NCBI RefSeq assembly: GCF_010078235.1
Contig: NZ_JAABOS010000004.1
Coordinates: forward strand, 367,816 to 431,815
Length of the DNA stretch: 64,000 bases
Direction: 5' to 3'
From: Cognatundibacterium crateris
Lineage (GTDB): Bacteria; Pseudomonadota; Gammaproteobacteria; Burkholderiales; Burkholderiaceae_D
Both the position numbers and the translations under genes were made by a program. This document shows positions 18,202 to 27,279 of this stretch, piece after piece. The notes beneath the pieces were generated by a model. It did not search any database. It worked only from the letters and a program-made list of their open reading frames with translations, and was not told where the DNA came from. The number at the start of each line of letters is the position of its first letter. Position 1 is the stretch's first letter.

Positions 18202-20472
18202 ATGAAATCTAAAGATGCCTTGCCAGCTTTTCCCCTGCGCGTATTGACCATGTCGGTATTACTGGCTGTTCAGGCTCAGGCCTACGCACAGCAAACCACG
18301 CAGCCGCCGCAAACCGTGCTCAGTGAAGAGAGCAAAAAGCCTGAAGTGAAAAAAGCTGCGCCTAAAGACAGTGCTGGCGGTATGCAAAAAGTCGAAGTGC
18401 AGGGCGCACGCCAATATGATGAGCGGCGTCAGGATACGGCAACCAAGATCGTAGTCACCCAGGAAGACATCGTACGCTATGGCGATACCACGGTGGGTGA
18501 TGTGCTCAAGCGTTTGCCCGGCGTAACCATAGGCGGTGTACAGGGGCGCGGCGGCGATATTCGTATGCGTGGACTGGGTTCTGGCTATACCCAGATTTTG
18601 TTAAATGGTGAGCCTAGCCCACCCGGGTTTTCGCTGGATTCTATCTCGCCGGACCTGATCGAAAGAATAGAAATTATCCGTGCAGCGACTGCAGAACTGA
18701 GCACTCAGGCAATCGCTGGTGCGATCAACATCGTATTGAAACGCGCAGTGCAGACCGCACAGCGCGAAATTAAGTTTGGTGGTCAGGTGGATGGTGGCAA
18801 ATATGGTGAAAATCTGAATTTCCAGACTTCCGATAAAGCCGGTCGTATGTCGTATTCGATATCCGGCAATGTGACGCATGGCCAGTATGAGCGTCCTACT
18901 GTGACCGATTACGTAGTACGCGATGCAAACGGAAAAATCACTGGACAACAACACACTGATTTACTGGGTTGGGGCACTTTTAACGGCATTGGTTTTTCGC
19001 CGCGTGTGAACTGGAGTCTGGAAAACGGCGACACCATCACGACCCAGAGTTTTATCAACGCCAATCGTTTTTCCGGACATAATAAGGAAGTGACCGCTAC
19101 CTCAGTCGGTTTGCCGCCTTCTTACCAGAGCGATATGCAGACCGTGAATTCTGATTTTGCCATGCTGCGCACCAATCTGAACTGGATACATAAGCTGGCT
19201 GACAGTGCCAAGCTGGATGTGAAATTGGGACTGAACTATAACAAACGTTCGTCGGATGTGGGCTTGATCGGCTATGGTTACAACCAGGCTCAGGTACTGG
19301 ATCGCAAATCGCTGTCCGATGGTATTGGTAAGGGCTTGACGACCAGTGGTAAATACTCTGCCCCTTTCGTTGAAGATCACGCCTTTGTGTTGGGCTGGGA
19401 TGCGGAATACAGCAAGCGCAGCGAGAATCGTCAGCAGACCGATATCGTGAGCGCCGATCCGGTCACCAATATCACCTTGAAGCCTATCAATCTGAACGAG
19501 GACTATAACGCGACTGTCAGTCGTCTGGCTTTGTTCGCACAGGATGAATGGAGTATTAGCAAGCAGTGGTCGCTGTATGCCGGTTTGCGTTGGGAAGGTC
19601 TGGATACCAAGAGCGTAGGTAGTACCTATGCTGAGGTGAATAACCGCTCCAGCGTCTGGAGCCCGATTTTGCAAACTTTATGGAAGCTGCCGGGCAGTAA
19701 AAATGATCAGGTCAGGCTCGGTCTGACCAGAACTTATAAAGCCCCGGATACCAGCCAACTGGTGCCACGCCGCTTTATTTCTACCGACAATAAACAAACC
19801 AACCCGGACACCACTGGTAATCCGGCACTGAAGCCTGAACTCGCATGGGGACTGGACTTCTCGTTCGAGCATTACCTGCCTGAAGGCGGTATGCTGAGTG
19901 CCTCGGTGTATATGCGCAAGATCAATGACATCGTCATTACGAAACTGGACTTCCTGGATGGACGCTGGGTATCCATGCCGGTCAATCAGGGTGCTGCAAC
20001 CACCAAGGGTGTAGAGCTGGAAGCGAAATTCCCACTGCGCTCGGTGATGGATAATGCACCAGCGCTGGATTTCCGTGCCAATGTCTCGTTCAACTGGTCG
20101 GATCTGAATTCTGTACCAGGTCCTAACAATCGTCTGGATTCGCAGACACCAGTCAGTGCTAACGTAGGCGCAGATTATAAGTTGGATAAACTGCCGCTGA
20201 CCTTGGGTCTGAACTATGGTTATCAGGGGGCAGGTCCGGTTCAGGTGTCTGCGGTACAAAGCCGTTATTCGACACCAAAACGCGTGGTTGACGTGTATGG
20301 TTTGTGGAAGTTCGATGCAAAGACCAGCTTGCGAATTTCGCTGTCGAATGTGCTGCATCAGGATAATGTCTCATCCAATTCCTACATTGCGCCACAGGGC
20401 GGCACGATAGTACAGACTACGCTCAATCCAACCACAGTCGTGGCACGTGCGATGTTTGAGCACAAATTCTGA
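18202..20472 (+). CDS. TonB-dependent outer-membrane receptor
   Basis: A 756-residue receptor with signal peptide (cleavage near QAYAQ) and a plug domain about 60-185. The plug shows TVGDVLKRLPGVTIG, IRMRGLGSGYTQILLNGEP, DLIERIEIIRAATAEL and IAGAINIVLKR. It is followed by a 22-strand-type barrel ending in VVARAMFEHKF with a terminal Phe. It takes up a large or scarce ligand across the outer membrane with TonB energy. The ligand, perhaps a siderophore, is not deducible. No transporter, TonB or regulator gene is adjacent. Confidence 0.88.
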   Translation: MKSKDALPAFPLRVLTMSVLLAVQAQAYAQQTTQPPQTVLSEESKKPEVKKAAPKDSAGGMQKVEVQGARQYDERRQDTATKIVVTQEDIVRYGDTTVGDVLKRLPGVTIGGVQGRGGDIRMRGLGSGYTQILLNGEPSPPGFSLDSISPDLIERIEIIRAATAELSTQAIAGAINIVLKRAVQTAQREIKFGGQVDGGKYGENLNFQTSDKAGRMSYSISGNVTHGQYERPTVTDYVVRDANGKITGQQHTDLLGWGTFNGIGFSPRVNWSLENGDTITTQSFINANRFSGHNKEVTATSVGLPPSYQSDMQTVNSDFAMLRTNLNWIHKLADSAKLDVKLGLNYNKRSSDVGLIGYGYNQAQVLDRKSLSDGIGKGLTTSGKYSAPFVEDHAFVLGWDAEYSKRSENRQQTDIVSADPVTNITLKPINLNEDYNATVSRLALFAQDEWSISKQWSLYAGLRWEGLDTKSVGSTYAEVNNRSSVWSPILQTLWKLPGSKNDQVRLGLTRTYKAPDTSQLVPRRFISTDNKQTNPDTTGNPALKPELAWGLDFSFEHYLPEGGMLSASVYMRKINDIVITKLDFLDGRWVSMPVNQGAATTKGVELEAKFPLRSVMDNAPALDFRANVSFNWSDLNSVPGPNNRLDSQTPVSANVGADYKLDKLPLTLGLNYGYQGAGPVQVSAVQSRYSTPKRVVDVYGLWKFDAKTSLRISLSNVLHQDNVSSNSYIAPQGGTIVQTTLNPTTVVARAMFEHKF

Positions 20473-20499
20473 CGCGGCCCGGGCTCAGGTCACACAAAA

Positions 20500-20534
20500 A
20501 AAACGCCGGACTGTATGTTCCGGCGTTTTTTATT
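20500..20534 (+). terminator. Intrinsic terminator after the TonB receptor (bidirectional)
   Basis: An 8-bp stem ACGCCGGA (20503-20510) with its complement at 20519-20526 and an 8-nt loop, flanked by an A run and by TTTTTATTT. It serves both the receptor gene and the convergent pilin gene. Confidence 0.9.
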
Positions 20535-20547
20535 TCTGCATCTGTGA

Positions 20548-21036
20548 CTATGGCATTTTTCTGCGACAGATTGCTGGCAGATATTCGGATGGAATCGAGG
20601 TTTTATCGGTGCCGTAAATGCTCATTTTTGCCGGCGCTTCCGCTTTACCACATACCCAGGTCACCGGTACCTGATGGGTGTCATTCACCACTGCCGGGCG
20701 CAGACTCAGTATTCTGCCCTTGATGGCATTGCTGGCGCGATTGCCGAACATGATGTGTATTGCGCCATTCTCCACTGTTACGCTGCTGATGAAATTATTC
20801 ACGATCTTGTCAGCTGTCGGTAATCCTGCCGCTGCATTGTCTGCCGGGAAGTCCTTTTCGCTGAGCCAGGCCAGCTCGCTGGGCTTTTTGGCGATATCTG
20901 CCAGCGGGACAGAACTGTCTACCTGCTCACGAACTACTTTGTACAAATAAGAGGGTAGTGCCATCGCACCCAGAATGGCGATGATGGCGACCACCGCCAT
21001 TAATTCAAGTAAGGAAAAGCCAGCATTTTTTTTCAT
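20548..21036 (-). CDS. Orphan type IV pilin-like protein
   Basis: A 162-residue prepilin. The leader MKKNAG is followed by FSLLELMAVVAIIAILGAMA, with the prepilin peptidase site after G6 and the conserved E at +5 of the mature protein. The C-terminal domain has only two cysteines (WVCGK and PAICRR), which could form the D-region disulfide of type IVa pilins. No pil assembly gene is nearby, so it could be a minor pilin, a competence pseudopilin or a second major pilin. TonB receptor convergent, LysR gene upstream. Confidence 0.85.
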   Translation of the reverse strand: MKKNAGFSLLELMAVVAIIAILGAMALPSYLYKVVREQVDSSVPLADIAKKPSELAWLSEKDFPADNAAAGLPTADKIVNNFISSVTVENGAIHIMFGNRASNAIKGRILSLRPAVVNDTHQVPVTWVCGKAEAPAKMSIYGTDKTSIPSEYLPAICRRKMP

Positions 21037-21148
21037 AGATTTTCAGTATGTACACAGTACTGTGCAGGATTTTTTGCTGCGCAGAAAAATAAGACTATGC
21101 CAATATAAGCAAAAACCCGCTTTATGCCAACTGTATGCGGCCATATGT

Positions 21149-22057
21149 TCAGGCTGGATTGCGCTCTTCGCTGGCGCTCTGACTCAGATAGTGCAATAGC
21201 TGAGCCGCCTGGGGGGACAGATTTCCCAGACTGAATACGCACAAGCGTAATTCCCGGCTGGCCCATGGATCGTCGAGGTAGATCAGTCTGGCATCCAGCT
21301 CCCTGGCATGCCTTTGCGCCGTAATTTCCGGCAGCATCGCGATGCCGGCTTCCTGCGCCACCAACTGTGCCTGGGCATAGAAGCTAGGAGCCCGGACCCG
21401 AATTTTGAGCGGTCTGCCGTGTTGCATTGCTATTCCCTCGATAAATCCCTGTATTGCCCTTTCCTTGGGAAGTCCGATGAAATAGTAGCTCAGCGCATCA
21501 CGTAGCAGGCAATGCTGACGGCTGGCTAGTGGGTGCTTTGCCGAGACCAGTAACACCAGGCGAAAATGGCGAAACGGCACTGAGTACAGGGTTTCCGGCA
21601 CCAGGTTGCCATCCAGGACACCGATGTCGGCATCTTTATCCTGTACTGCTGCCAAAATCTGACGGCTGCTTTTCTCTTCCAGTTGCAAATCGATTTCCGG
21701 GTAATCGGCCAGAAATGGGCCGAGTGCGGCGGGCAGATAGGTATTGTTGGCAACCGTAGTCGCCGCCAGTCGCAGCTTGATCCTGCGCTGGCCTGACAGG
21801 TCTTGCAGCGTGTGTTGCAGTTGCTCGGTTTCGGCCAGTATTCGCCTGGCTTGCTCAAGCACGATTTTCCCAGCGGGTGTCGCAATCATGCCGGCACTAT
21901 CGCGCTTGAACAGGATCACCGCGTGACGCTCTTCAAACTGGCGGAGTCGATTGCTGGCGGCGGACAAAGCGAGTGGAAACTCTGCCGCCGCACGACTCAG
22001 GCTGCCGCTGTCCGCGATCGCAAGTATCAGACGCAGATCGATCAGGTTGAGTTGCAT
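21149..22057 (-). CDS. LysR-family transcriptional regulator
   Basis: A 302-residue regulator. The N-terminal winged helix (about 1-60) reads LNLIDLRLILAIADSGSLSRAAAEFPLALSAASNRLRQFEE, with ATPAG after it. The effector domain (about 90-295) has the usual periplasmic-binding-like layout. It is divergent from a DMT-family exporter at 22168 with 110 nt between starts, the classical arrangement for a LysR regulator and its target. The effector is unknown. Confidence 0.85.
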   Translation of the reverse strand: MQLNLIDLRLILAIADSGSLSRAAAEFPLALSAASNRLRQFEERHAVILFKRDSAGMIATPAGKIVLEQARRILAETEQLQHTLQDLSGQRRIKLRLAATTVANNTYLPAALGPFLADYPEIDLQLEEKSSRQILAAVQDKDADIGVLDGNLVPETLYSVPFRHFRLVLLVSAKHPLASRQHCLLRDALSYYFIGLPKERAIQGFIEGIAMQHGRPLKIRVRAPSFYAQAQLVAQEAGIAMLPEITAQRHARELDARLIYLDDPWASRELRLCVFSLGNLSPQAAQLLHYLSQSASEERNPA

Positions 22058-22167
22058 GCCTTCTCCATAGGCGAAGTAATCCTGCTTAAATGAGGAATTT
22101 TACCTTGTTTTCCTTCGTGGCAGAATAAGTCAGATTCTTCATTTCTTCCTTCTTTTCTTCCATAACT

Positions 22168-23145
22168 ATGTCAGCTTTTTTGCCATTCTGGACCCGCATC
22201 AGCCGTGACGGCCGATTGTATGCGGTGTTGTCAGCCGCAGGTTTTGCGCTGAAAGCCATTTTCGTCAAACTCGGCTATGCGGCCGGTGCGCAGGATGCGA
22301 TCAGCTTACTCGCACTGCGTATGGGCTTTGCCTTGCCTTTGTTTTTGCTGTTGTGGCTGATGAGCCGTGAACCGGGGCAGGCCAGACTCACGCTGGCTGA
22401 CTGTGGACGGATCTGGATACTGGCATTGCTGGGCTACTACTTATCCAGCCTGTTTGATTTCTATGGCTTGCAGACCATCAGTTCCAATCTGGAGCGCGTG
22501 ATTTTGTACGTCTATCCAACACTGGTGCTGGTCTTTCAGGCGCTGCTGCTACGCCGGTGGCCGCAGCGCACTACGGTGCAGGCCATGCTGATCTGTTATG
22601 TTGGTTTGATGGTCGCGTTCGTACACGATTTACTGCAAAGTGCTTATGGACGTGAGGTAGTGACTGGTTCGCTGTGGGTGTTTGCCAGTGCGGTTACTTA
22701 TGCCATGTATTACATCGGTACCGGGCAAGTGGTGCAGCGCATAGGTTCTATGCGGCTGACCGGACTGGCTGGTTGTGCTTCCTGTGTATTGGTGTTGCTA
22801 CATTTTGTCGGGACTGGTCAGTCTGCGACGGTATTACAGTTGCCCGCTGCGGTCTGGGGATATGGCGCACTGATGGCACTGTTTTCAACTGCATTGCCGG
22901 TGTATTGGATGGCGCTTGCAATTCGTCAGTTAGGAGCGACGCAAGCTGCCGCGATAGGCAGTCTGGGGCCGGTGCTGACCTTGTTTGCTTCCTGGCTGAT
23001 GCTGGGTGAAGCCGTTACGCTGTGGCAGATTGCCGGCTTGGCGCTGGTCATCGTGGGTGTCGCGAGGCTGAAGCCCAGGCAGAATGCGGATGTAGACGTG
23101 GCGCCGGACGGTTCTGCGGTATCCGCCGTCAAGTCCGCAAGCTAA
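22168..23145 (+). CDS. EamA/DMT-superfamily transporter
   Basis: A 325-residue membrane protein with about ten helices in two EamA repeats (about 15-145 and 165-300); the second ends QAAAIGSLGPVLTLFASWLMLGE. Such proteins usually export amino acids or metabolites. The region before the ATG is almost purely pyrimidine (CTTCTTTTCTTCC), so no Shine-Dalgarno site is visible; translation may be leaderless or use another signal. The divergent LysR gene probably controls it. The substrate is unknown. Confidence 0.85.
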   Translation: MSAFLPFWTRISRDGRLYAVLSAAGFALKAIFVKLGYAAGAQDAISLLALRMGFALPLFLLLWLMSREPGQARLTLADCGRIWILALLGYYLSSLFDFYGLQTISSNLERVILYVYPTLVLVFQALLLRRWPQRTTVQAMLICYVGLMVAFVHDLLQSAYGREVVTGSLWVFASAVTYAMYYIGTGQVVQRIGSMRLTGLAGCASCVLVLLHFVGTGQSATVLQLPAAVWGYGALMALFSTALPVYWMALAIRQLGATQAAAIGSLGPVLTLFASWLMLGEAVTLWQIAGLALVIVGVARLKPRQNADVDVAPDGSAVSAVKSAS

Positions 23146-23153
23146 GTATGATG

Positions 23154-23184
23154 AAGCCGGGTGCAGCTGATGGCACCCGGCACT
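23154..23184 (+). terminator. Hairpin between DMT transporter and acyl-CoA ligase genes
   Basis: A perfect 9-bp stem GCCGGGTGC (23156-23164) with its complement at 23173-23181 and an 8-nt loop, followed by a weak T-rich stretch. It lies between convergent genes. Confidence 0.6.
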
Positions 23185-23193
23185 TCTTTGCGC

Positions 23194-25026
23194 TTAACGG
23201 CCTTTGTACAGCGCTTCAACCTGCGGTGCAAAATGCGCGGCGAGATTATTGCGCTTGAGCTTCAGCGTCGGTGTGAGCAGAGAATTCTCTACTGACCAGG
23301 GCGTCAGCGTCACGATTACCCCGCGTGGCTGCGCATAATACGGGAAGCTGGTAGTCAGTTCACGGATACGCTTGAGTATCAATGCACGTGCCTTGGCAGC
23401 TTCGGCGCTGTCCGGTGCACAGGCACTGATACCGGCTTTGGCCTGCATCTGTTGCCAATAAGCCTGAGTGACGACGACCGAGCATGCGATGAAAGGACGG
23501 TTATCGCCAAACACATACACCTGTTCATAGCCCGAATCAGCCAGGATGGCCTGTTCCAGATCGACCGGCGCGATTTTTTCACCAGTAGAGGTTACGATGA
23601 TTTCTTTCACGCGACCCAGGATGCGGATGCGGCCATTGGCTTCCACTGCTGCCTGATCACCGGTTTTGAGCCAGCCATCATCGAACACTTTGGCCGTATC
23701 TTCAGGGCGGTTCCAGTAACCACGCATGATGCTGGGGCCGCGTACCTGCAATTCTTTGTTGTCACCGATGCGTACTTCCACGCCTTCTAAGGCTGCACCG
23801 ACGCTGGTTGGATCGGTATTGAGCGGGATATTGGCAGCAATCACCGGCGAGGTTTCTGTCATGCCGTAGCCTTGGGCAACCGGTATGCCCAGTCCCAAAA
23901 AAGTCTGCGCCACATGTTGCGACAGCGCGGCACCGCCACTCACGGCCAGTCGCAATCTGCCACCAAACTGGGTGCGCAGTTTACCGGCTATCAGCTTGTC
24001 CAGCAGTGGCCACAGGCAGCGCTCAGCCAGGCTCAGGCGATTGCTTTCTTGCACGCCGTCGTGCTGCTGGCTGTAACGTTTCCAGCCTACGCTGCAAGCC
24101 TGACGGAATAACCAGGATTTCAGTGCAGAGGCGCTGACGTCGCCTTCAATTTTAGCCAGTACCCGTTCATAAATACGCGGTACCGATACCAGGATAGTCG
24201 GTTGCATGGTGCGCATATCTTCTGGCAAGTCTTTGACCGAACGCGCGAATGCAACGCAGCAGCCACCGGCAATCGGTGTGTAATAGCCAGCGGTACGTTC
24301 GAAAGTATGCGACAGCGGCAGGAAGGACAGAAATACATCGCTTTCAAACGGGGTCACACGCTGCAGCACCGCTTTGACGTTAGCCATTACATTGCGATGA
24401 GTCAGCATCACGCCTTTTGGTTTGCCGGTTGTGCCTGAGGTATACACCAGTCCGGCCAGATCTTCTTCATCCGGGAAGGGCCAGCTGGTCGCTGGAAACT
24501 GTTCCGCCGCTTGCAGCCAGTCTGCCAGTGTGCTGATACGGGTCTGTGCATCCGCGGGGTTGCTGCTGACTGATGCAGCTGTAATCACCACCTGCTGTAA
24601 GTCAGGCAGCGCATAGCCCGCATCGCGGATTGCTTCCCACTGCTTTTGGGACTCGGCAATCAGCATGCTGGCGGCACTGTCGGCCAGAATAAACGCGATA
24701 CTCTCAGGATTGTCCAGTGCATGCATAGGTACCGGTACATGGCCCAGAGCCAGTGTGGCCTGATCTGCGCAGACGGTATCGAGGCCATTAGGTAGCAAAA
24801 TGCCGATACGGGCACCTTTATAGAACTGCATAGCCGCCATAGCACGGCTGAACTGACTGACCAGGCGGCCTGCATCGGCCCAGCTATAGGTCAGCCATGT
24901 TGCGGTTTGTGTGTCAAATTGACGATAGGCATCTGCGCCTGGTGTTTTCTGTACTCGCCATTGTAATAACTCAGGAAGGGTTTTCAGGGCCTGCACTTCC
25001 GGTGAGATGGCTTGAATCTTAAGCAT
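23194..25026 (-). CDS. Long-chain acyl-CoA synthetase (AMP-forming)
   Basis: A 610-residue adenylate-forming enzyme. The P-loop-like motif is YTSGTTGKPKGVMLTHRN, with GYGMTETSPV (A5), DDGWLKTGD (A7) and RIRILGRVKEIIVTSTGEKI (A8) in order. The C-terminal subdomain is complete. The family (FadD15-like) activates long-chain fatty acids to acyl-CoA using ATP. The N-terminus has no signal peptide. It is transcribed alone, with the frmA-fghA terminator just upstream. Chain-length preference is not readable. Confidence 0.88.
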   Translation of the reverse strand: MLKIQAISPEVQALKTLPELLQWRVQKTPGADAYRQFDTQTATWLTYSWADAGRLVSQFSRAMAAMQFYKGARIGILLPNGLDTVCADQATLALGHVPVPMHALDNPESIAFILADSAASMLIAESQKQWEAIRDAGYALPDLQQVVITAASVSSNPADAQTRISTLADWLQAAEQFPATSWPFPDEEDLAGLVYTSGTTGKPKGVMLTHRNVMANVKAVLQRVTPFESDVFLSFLPLSHTFERTAGYYTPIAGGCCVAFARSVKDLPEDMRTMQPTILVSVPRIYERVLAKIEGDVSASALKSWLFRQACSVGWKRYSQQHDGVQESNRLSLAERCLWPLLDKLIAGKLRTQFGGRLRLAVSGGAALSQHVAQTFLGLGIPVAQGYGMTETSPVIAANIPLNTDPTSVGAALEGVEVRIGDNKELQVRGPSIMRGYWNRPEDTAKVFDDGWLKTGDQAAVEANGRIRILGRVKEIIVTSTGEKIAPVDLEQAILADSGYEQVYVFGDNRPFIACSVVVTQAYWQQMQAKAGISACAPDSAEAAKARALILKRIRELTTSFPYYAQPRGVIVTLTPWSVENSLLTPTLKLKRNNLAAHFAPQVEALYKGR

Positions 25027-25119
25027 AGAACGACCTTGTTAGACGATAGACCCATATTATCGCAGTATTCTTTGCATTATTGCTTGATGTGGATACTTGA
25101 CACGCGATTGAGTTCTTAG

Positions 25120-25158
25120 CAAAAAGCGCAAGAAACCGCTATGGTTTCCTGCGCTTGA
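25120..25158 (-). terminator. Intrinsic terminator of the frmA-fghA operon
   Basis: A 14-bp stem with a single A-C mismatch (25124-25137 with 25143-25156), loop GCTAT. On the minus strand it is followed by TTTTT. It lies about 30 nt downstream of the fghA stop and upstream of the acyl-CoA ligase gene. Confidence 0.85.
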
Positions 25159-25187
25159 GTACCGCTCTCGGTTGATGGCGCGATGAC

Positions 25188-26030
25188 TTAAGTGCTCAGG
25201 CGTTCGTGATGAAAGCGCAGATGATCTTCGATCACGCTGGCGATGAAGTAATAGCCATGATCATAGCCCGCGTGACGACGCAAATTCAGTGGCTGAGCCG
25301 CTTGCAGGCAGGCTTGCTCAAAACGTTCGGGATGCAGTTGCGTCGCCAGGAACTGATCCGATAAACCCTGATCGATCAATATACCTGCAGGGAAGGGCGT
25401 TTGCCGGTCGCGCATCAGACAGCTTGCGTCATAGTGCTCCCAATTCGTACGGTCTGGTCCCAGATAAGCCTGGAAAGCTTTTTCACCCCATGGACAATCG
25501 GCAGGCGCGCAAATTGGAGCAATCGCAGAAACCGAGCGGAACAGCGCAGGCTGGCGCAAGGCAGTCACCAGCGCGCCGTGCCCCCCCATAGAGTGACCCA
25601 TGATGCCGGTTTGTGCAGCAATGACCGGTAAGTGCTGGCTGACCAATGTGTGCAACTCGGTCAGATAGCTTTGCATGCGATAGTGCGTGGACCAGGGTTC
25701 CTGACTGGCATCCAGGTAAAAACCTGCACCCACACCCAGATCCCAATGTTCGGCCTCACCAGCCACACCGGCGCCGCGCGGGCTGGTGTCGGGGCAAATC
25801 AGCGCCAGTCCCAGCTGAGCGGCGATACGCTGCGCACCAGCCTTGATCATGAAAGTCTCTTCTGTACAGGTCAGTCCCGCCAGATAGAAAAGTGCGGGCA
25901 CGGCTGCGGTCTGTGCCTGCGGCGGCAGGTAGACCGAAAACCGCATAGGCAAGCCTATAGCCTGCGATGCATGGCGGTAAAACCGCTGTACACCGCCAAA
26001 GCACAGGTGTTCACTGATCAGTTCAGGCAT
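25188..26030 (-). CDS. fghA: S-formylglutathione hydrolase
   Basis: A 280-residue esterase-D family enzyme that splits S-formylglutathione to formate and glutathione, the second step of formaldehyde detoxification. Family motifs are CTEETFMIKAGAQR and CPDTSPRG. The nucleophile elbow is GHSMGGHGAL, and YDHGYYFI near the C-terminus carries the catalytic His. It starts 10 nt after the frmA stop, so both are one operon. Confidence 0.93.
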   Translation of the reverse strand: MPELISEHLCFGGVQRFYRHASQAIGLPMRFSVYLPPQAQTAAVPALFYLAGLTCTEETFMIKAGAQRIAAQLGLALICPDTSPRGAGVAGEAEHWDLGVGAGFYLDASQEPWSTHYRMQSYLTELHTLVSQHLPVIAAQTGIMGHSMGGHGALVTALRQPALFRSVSAIAPICAPADCPWGEKAFQAYLGPDRTNWEHYDASCLMRDRQTPFPAGILIDQGLSDQFLATQLHPERFEQACLQAAQPLNLRRHAGYDHGYYFIASVIEDHLRFHHERLST

Positions 26031-26040
26031 CGCATCATCC

Positions 26041-27147
26041 TTAGTAAATCACGACCGAGCGTATCGATTCGCCGCGCTTCATCAGATCGAAACCATCGTT
26101 AATCTGCTCCAGTGATAAACGGTGGGTGATCAGGTCGTCGATATTAAGTTTGCCTTCCATATACCAGTCTACGATTTTAGGTACATCGGTACGGCCACGT
26201 GCACCGCCGAAGGCGGAGCCGCGCCATTCGCGACCGGTCACCAGCTGGAACGGGCGGGTGGAGATTTCCTGACCGGCAGCGGCCACGCCGATGATAAAGG
26301 ATTTGCCCCAGCCTTTATGGGTACATTCCAAAGCCTGACGCATGGTGCTGGTGTTACCCACGCATTCAAAGCTGTAGTCGGCACCGCCATCGGTAATCTG
26401 CGTAATCGCATCGACCACGTTCTCTACCTGATTCGGATTGATGAAATGCGTCATGCCGAATTTGCGTGCCATTTCCTGACGTGCAGGATTGATGTCCACG
26501 CCAATGATTTTATCTGCGCCGACCATGCGCGCAGCCTGTATCACATTCAAGCCTATGCCACCCAGACCGAACACGGCGACGTTAGCGCCAGCCTCGACTT
26601 TGGCAGAAAACAGGACTGCGCCGACGCCAGTGGTGACACCGCAGCCTATGTAGCAGACTTTATCAAACGGCGCATCTTCGCGGATTTTTGCCAGAGCGAT
26701 TTCAGGTACTACGATGTAGTTGGAAAAGGTCGAGGTTCCCATGTAGTGAAACAGCGGATTGCCGTTCAGCGAAAAACGTGAAGTGGCATCCGGCATTAAG
26801 CCCTTACCCTGAGTGCTGCGGATCGCCTGACACAGATTGGTTTTGCGCGACAGACAGAATTTACACTCGCGGCATTCCGGTGTGTAGAGCGGAATGACAT
26901 GGTCATCTTTCTTCAGGCTTTTAACGCCTGGCCCGACATCGACCACGATGCCAGCACCTTCATGCCCCAGAATCGCAGGGAACAGGCCTTCCGGGTCGGC
27001 ACCTGATAAAGTGTAATAGTCGGTATGGCAGATGCCGGTGGCTTTCAGTTCGACCAGAACCTCACCCTGTTTTGGGCCCTGCAATTCCACCTCTTCGATA
27101 GTCAGTGGTGCGCCTGCCCGCCATGCAACTGCAGCTTTGGTTTTCAT
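26041..27147 (-). CDS. frmA: S-(hydroxymethyl)glutathione dehydrogenase (class III alcohol dehydrogenase)
   Basis: A 368-residue zinc- and NAD-dependent enzyme that oxidises the formaldehyde-glutathione adduct to S-formylglutathione. The catalytic zinc site is in GICHTDYYTLSG and ILGHEGAGIV. The structural zinc cysteines are in PECRECKFCLSRKTNLC, and the nucleotide site is GLGGIGLNVI. Length and motifs match class III ADH throughout. It is the first gene of the operon with fghA, and is divergent from the GlxA-type regulator at 27280. Confidence 0.94.
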   Translation of the reverse strand: MKTKAAVAWRAGAPLTIEEVELQGPKQGEVLVELKATGICHTDYYTLSGADPEGLFPAILGHEGAGIVVDVGPGVKSLKKDDHVIPLYTPECRECKFCLSRKTNLCQAIRSTQGKGLMPDATSRFSLNGNPLFHYMGTSTFSNYIVVPEIALAKIREDAPFDKVCYIGCGVTTGVGAVLFSAKVEAGANVAVFGLGGIGLNVIQAARMVGADKIIGVDINPARQEMARKFGMTHFINPNQVENVVDAITQITDGGADYSFECVGNTSTMRQALECTHKGWGKSFIIGVAAAGQEISTRPFQLVTGREWRGSAFGGARGRTDVPKIVDWYMEGKLNIDDLITHRLSLEQINDGFDLMKRGESIRSVVIY

Positions 27148-27237
27148 GTGTTTGCTCCTTCGTATTCATTCAGATGGCCTATTGTGACCAGGTCTGAGGC
27201 CGGACGTTCGGCCGTATGCCGGGAATGGCTGAAAATG

Positions 27238-27252
27238 CTGCCATAATGGCAG
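27238..27252. promoter_or_regulatory. Dyad between frmA and the GlxA-type regulator
   Basis: CTGCCAT-A-ATGGCAG, a perfect 15-bp inverted repeat, lies 28 nt before the regulator ATG and overlaps a CATAAT -10-like hexamer. It could be an operator for the regulator gene or for the divergent frmA operon. No expression evidence is available from sequence. Confidence 0.4.
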
Positions 27253-27279
27253 ACTTTTCACGCTTTCAGCTCTGAGATA

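Noticed and set aside
19678-20358. 226-codon minus-strand frame inside the TonB receptor gene
   Set aside because: Shadow of the receptor coding sequence, no ribosome site or recognisable family.
26122-26781. 219-codon plus-strand frame opposite frmA
   Set aside because: Lies entirely within the frmA gene, whose zinc and nucleotide motifs are intact.
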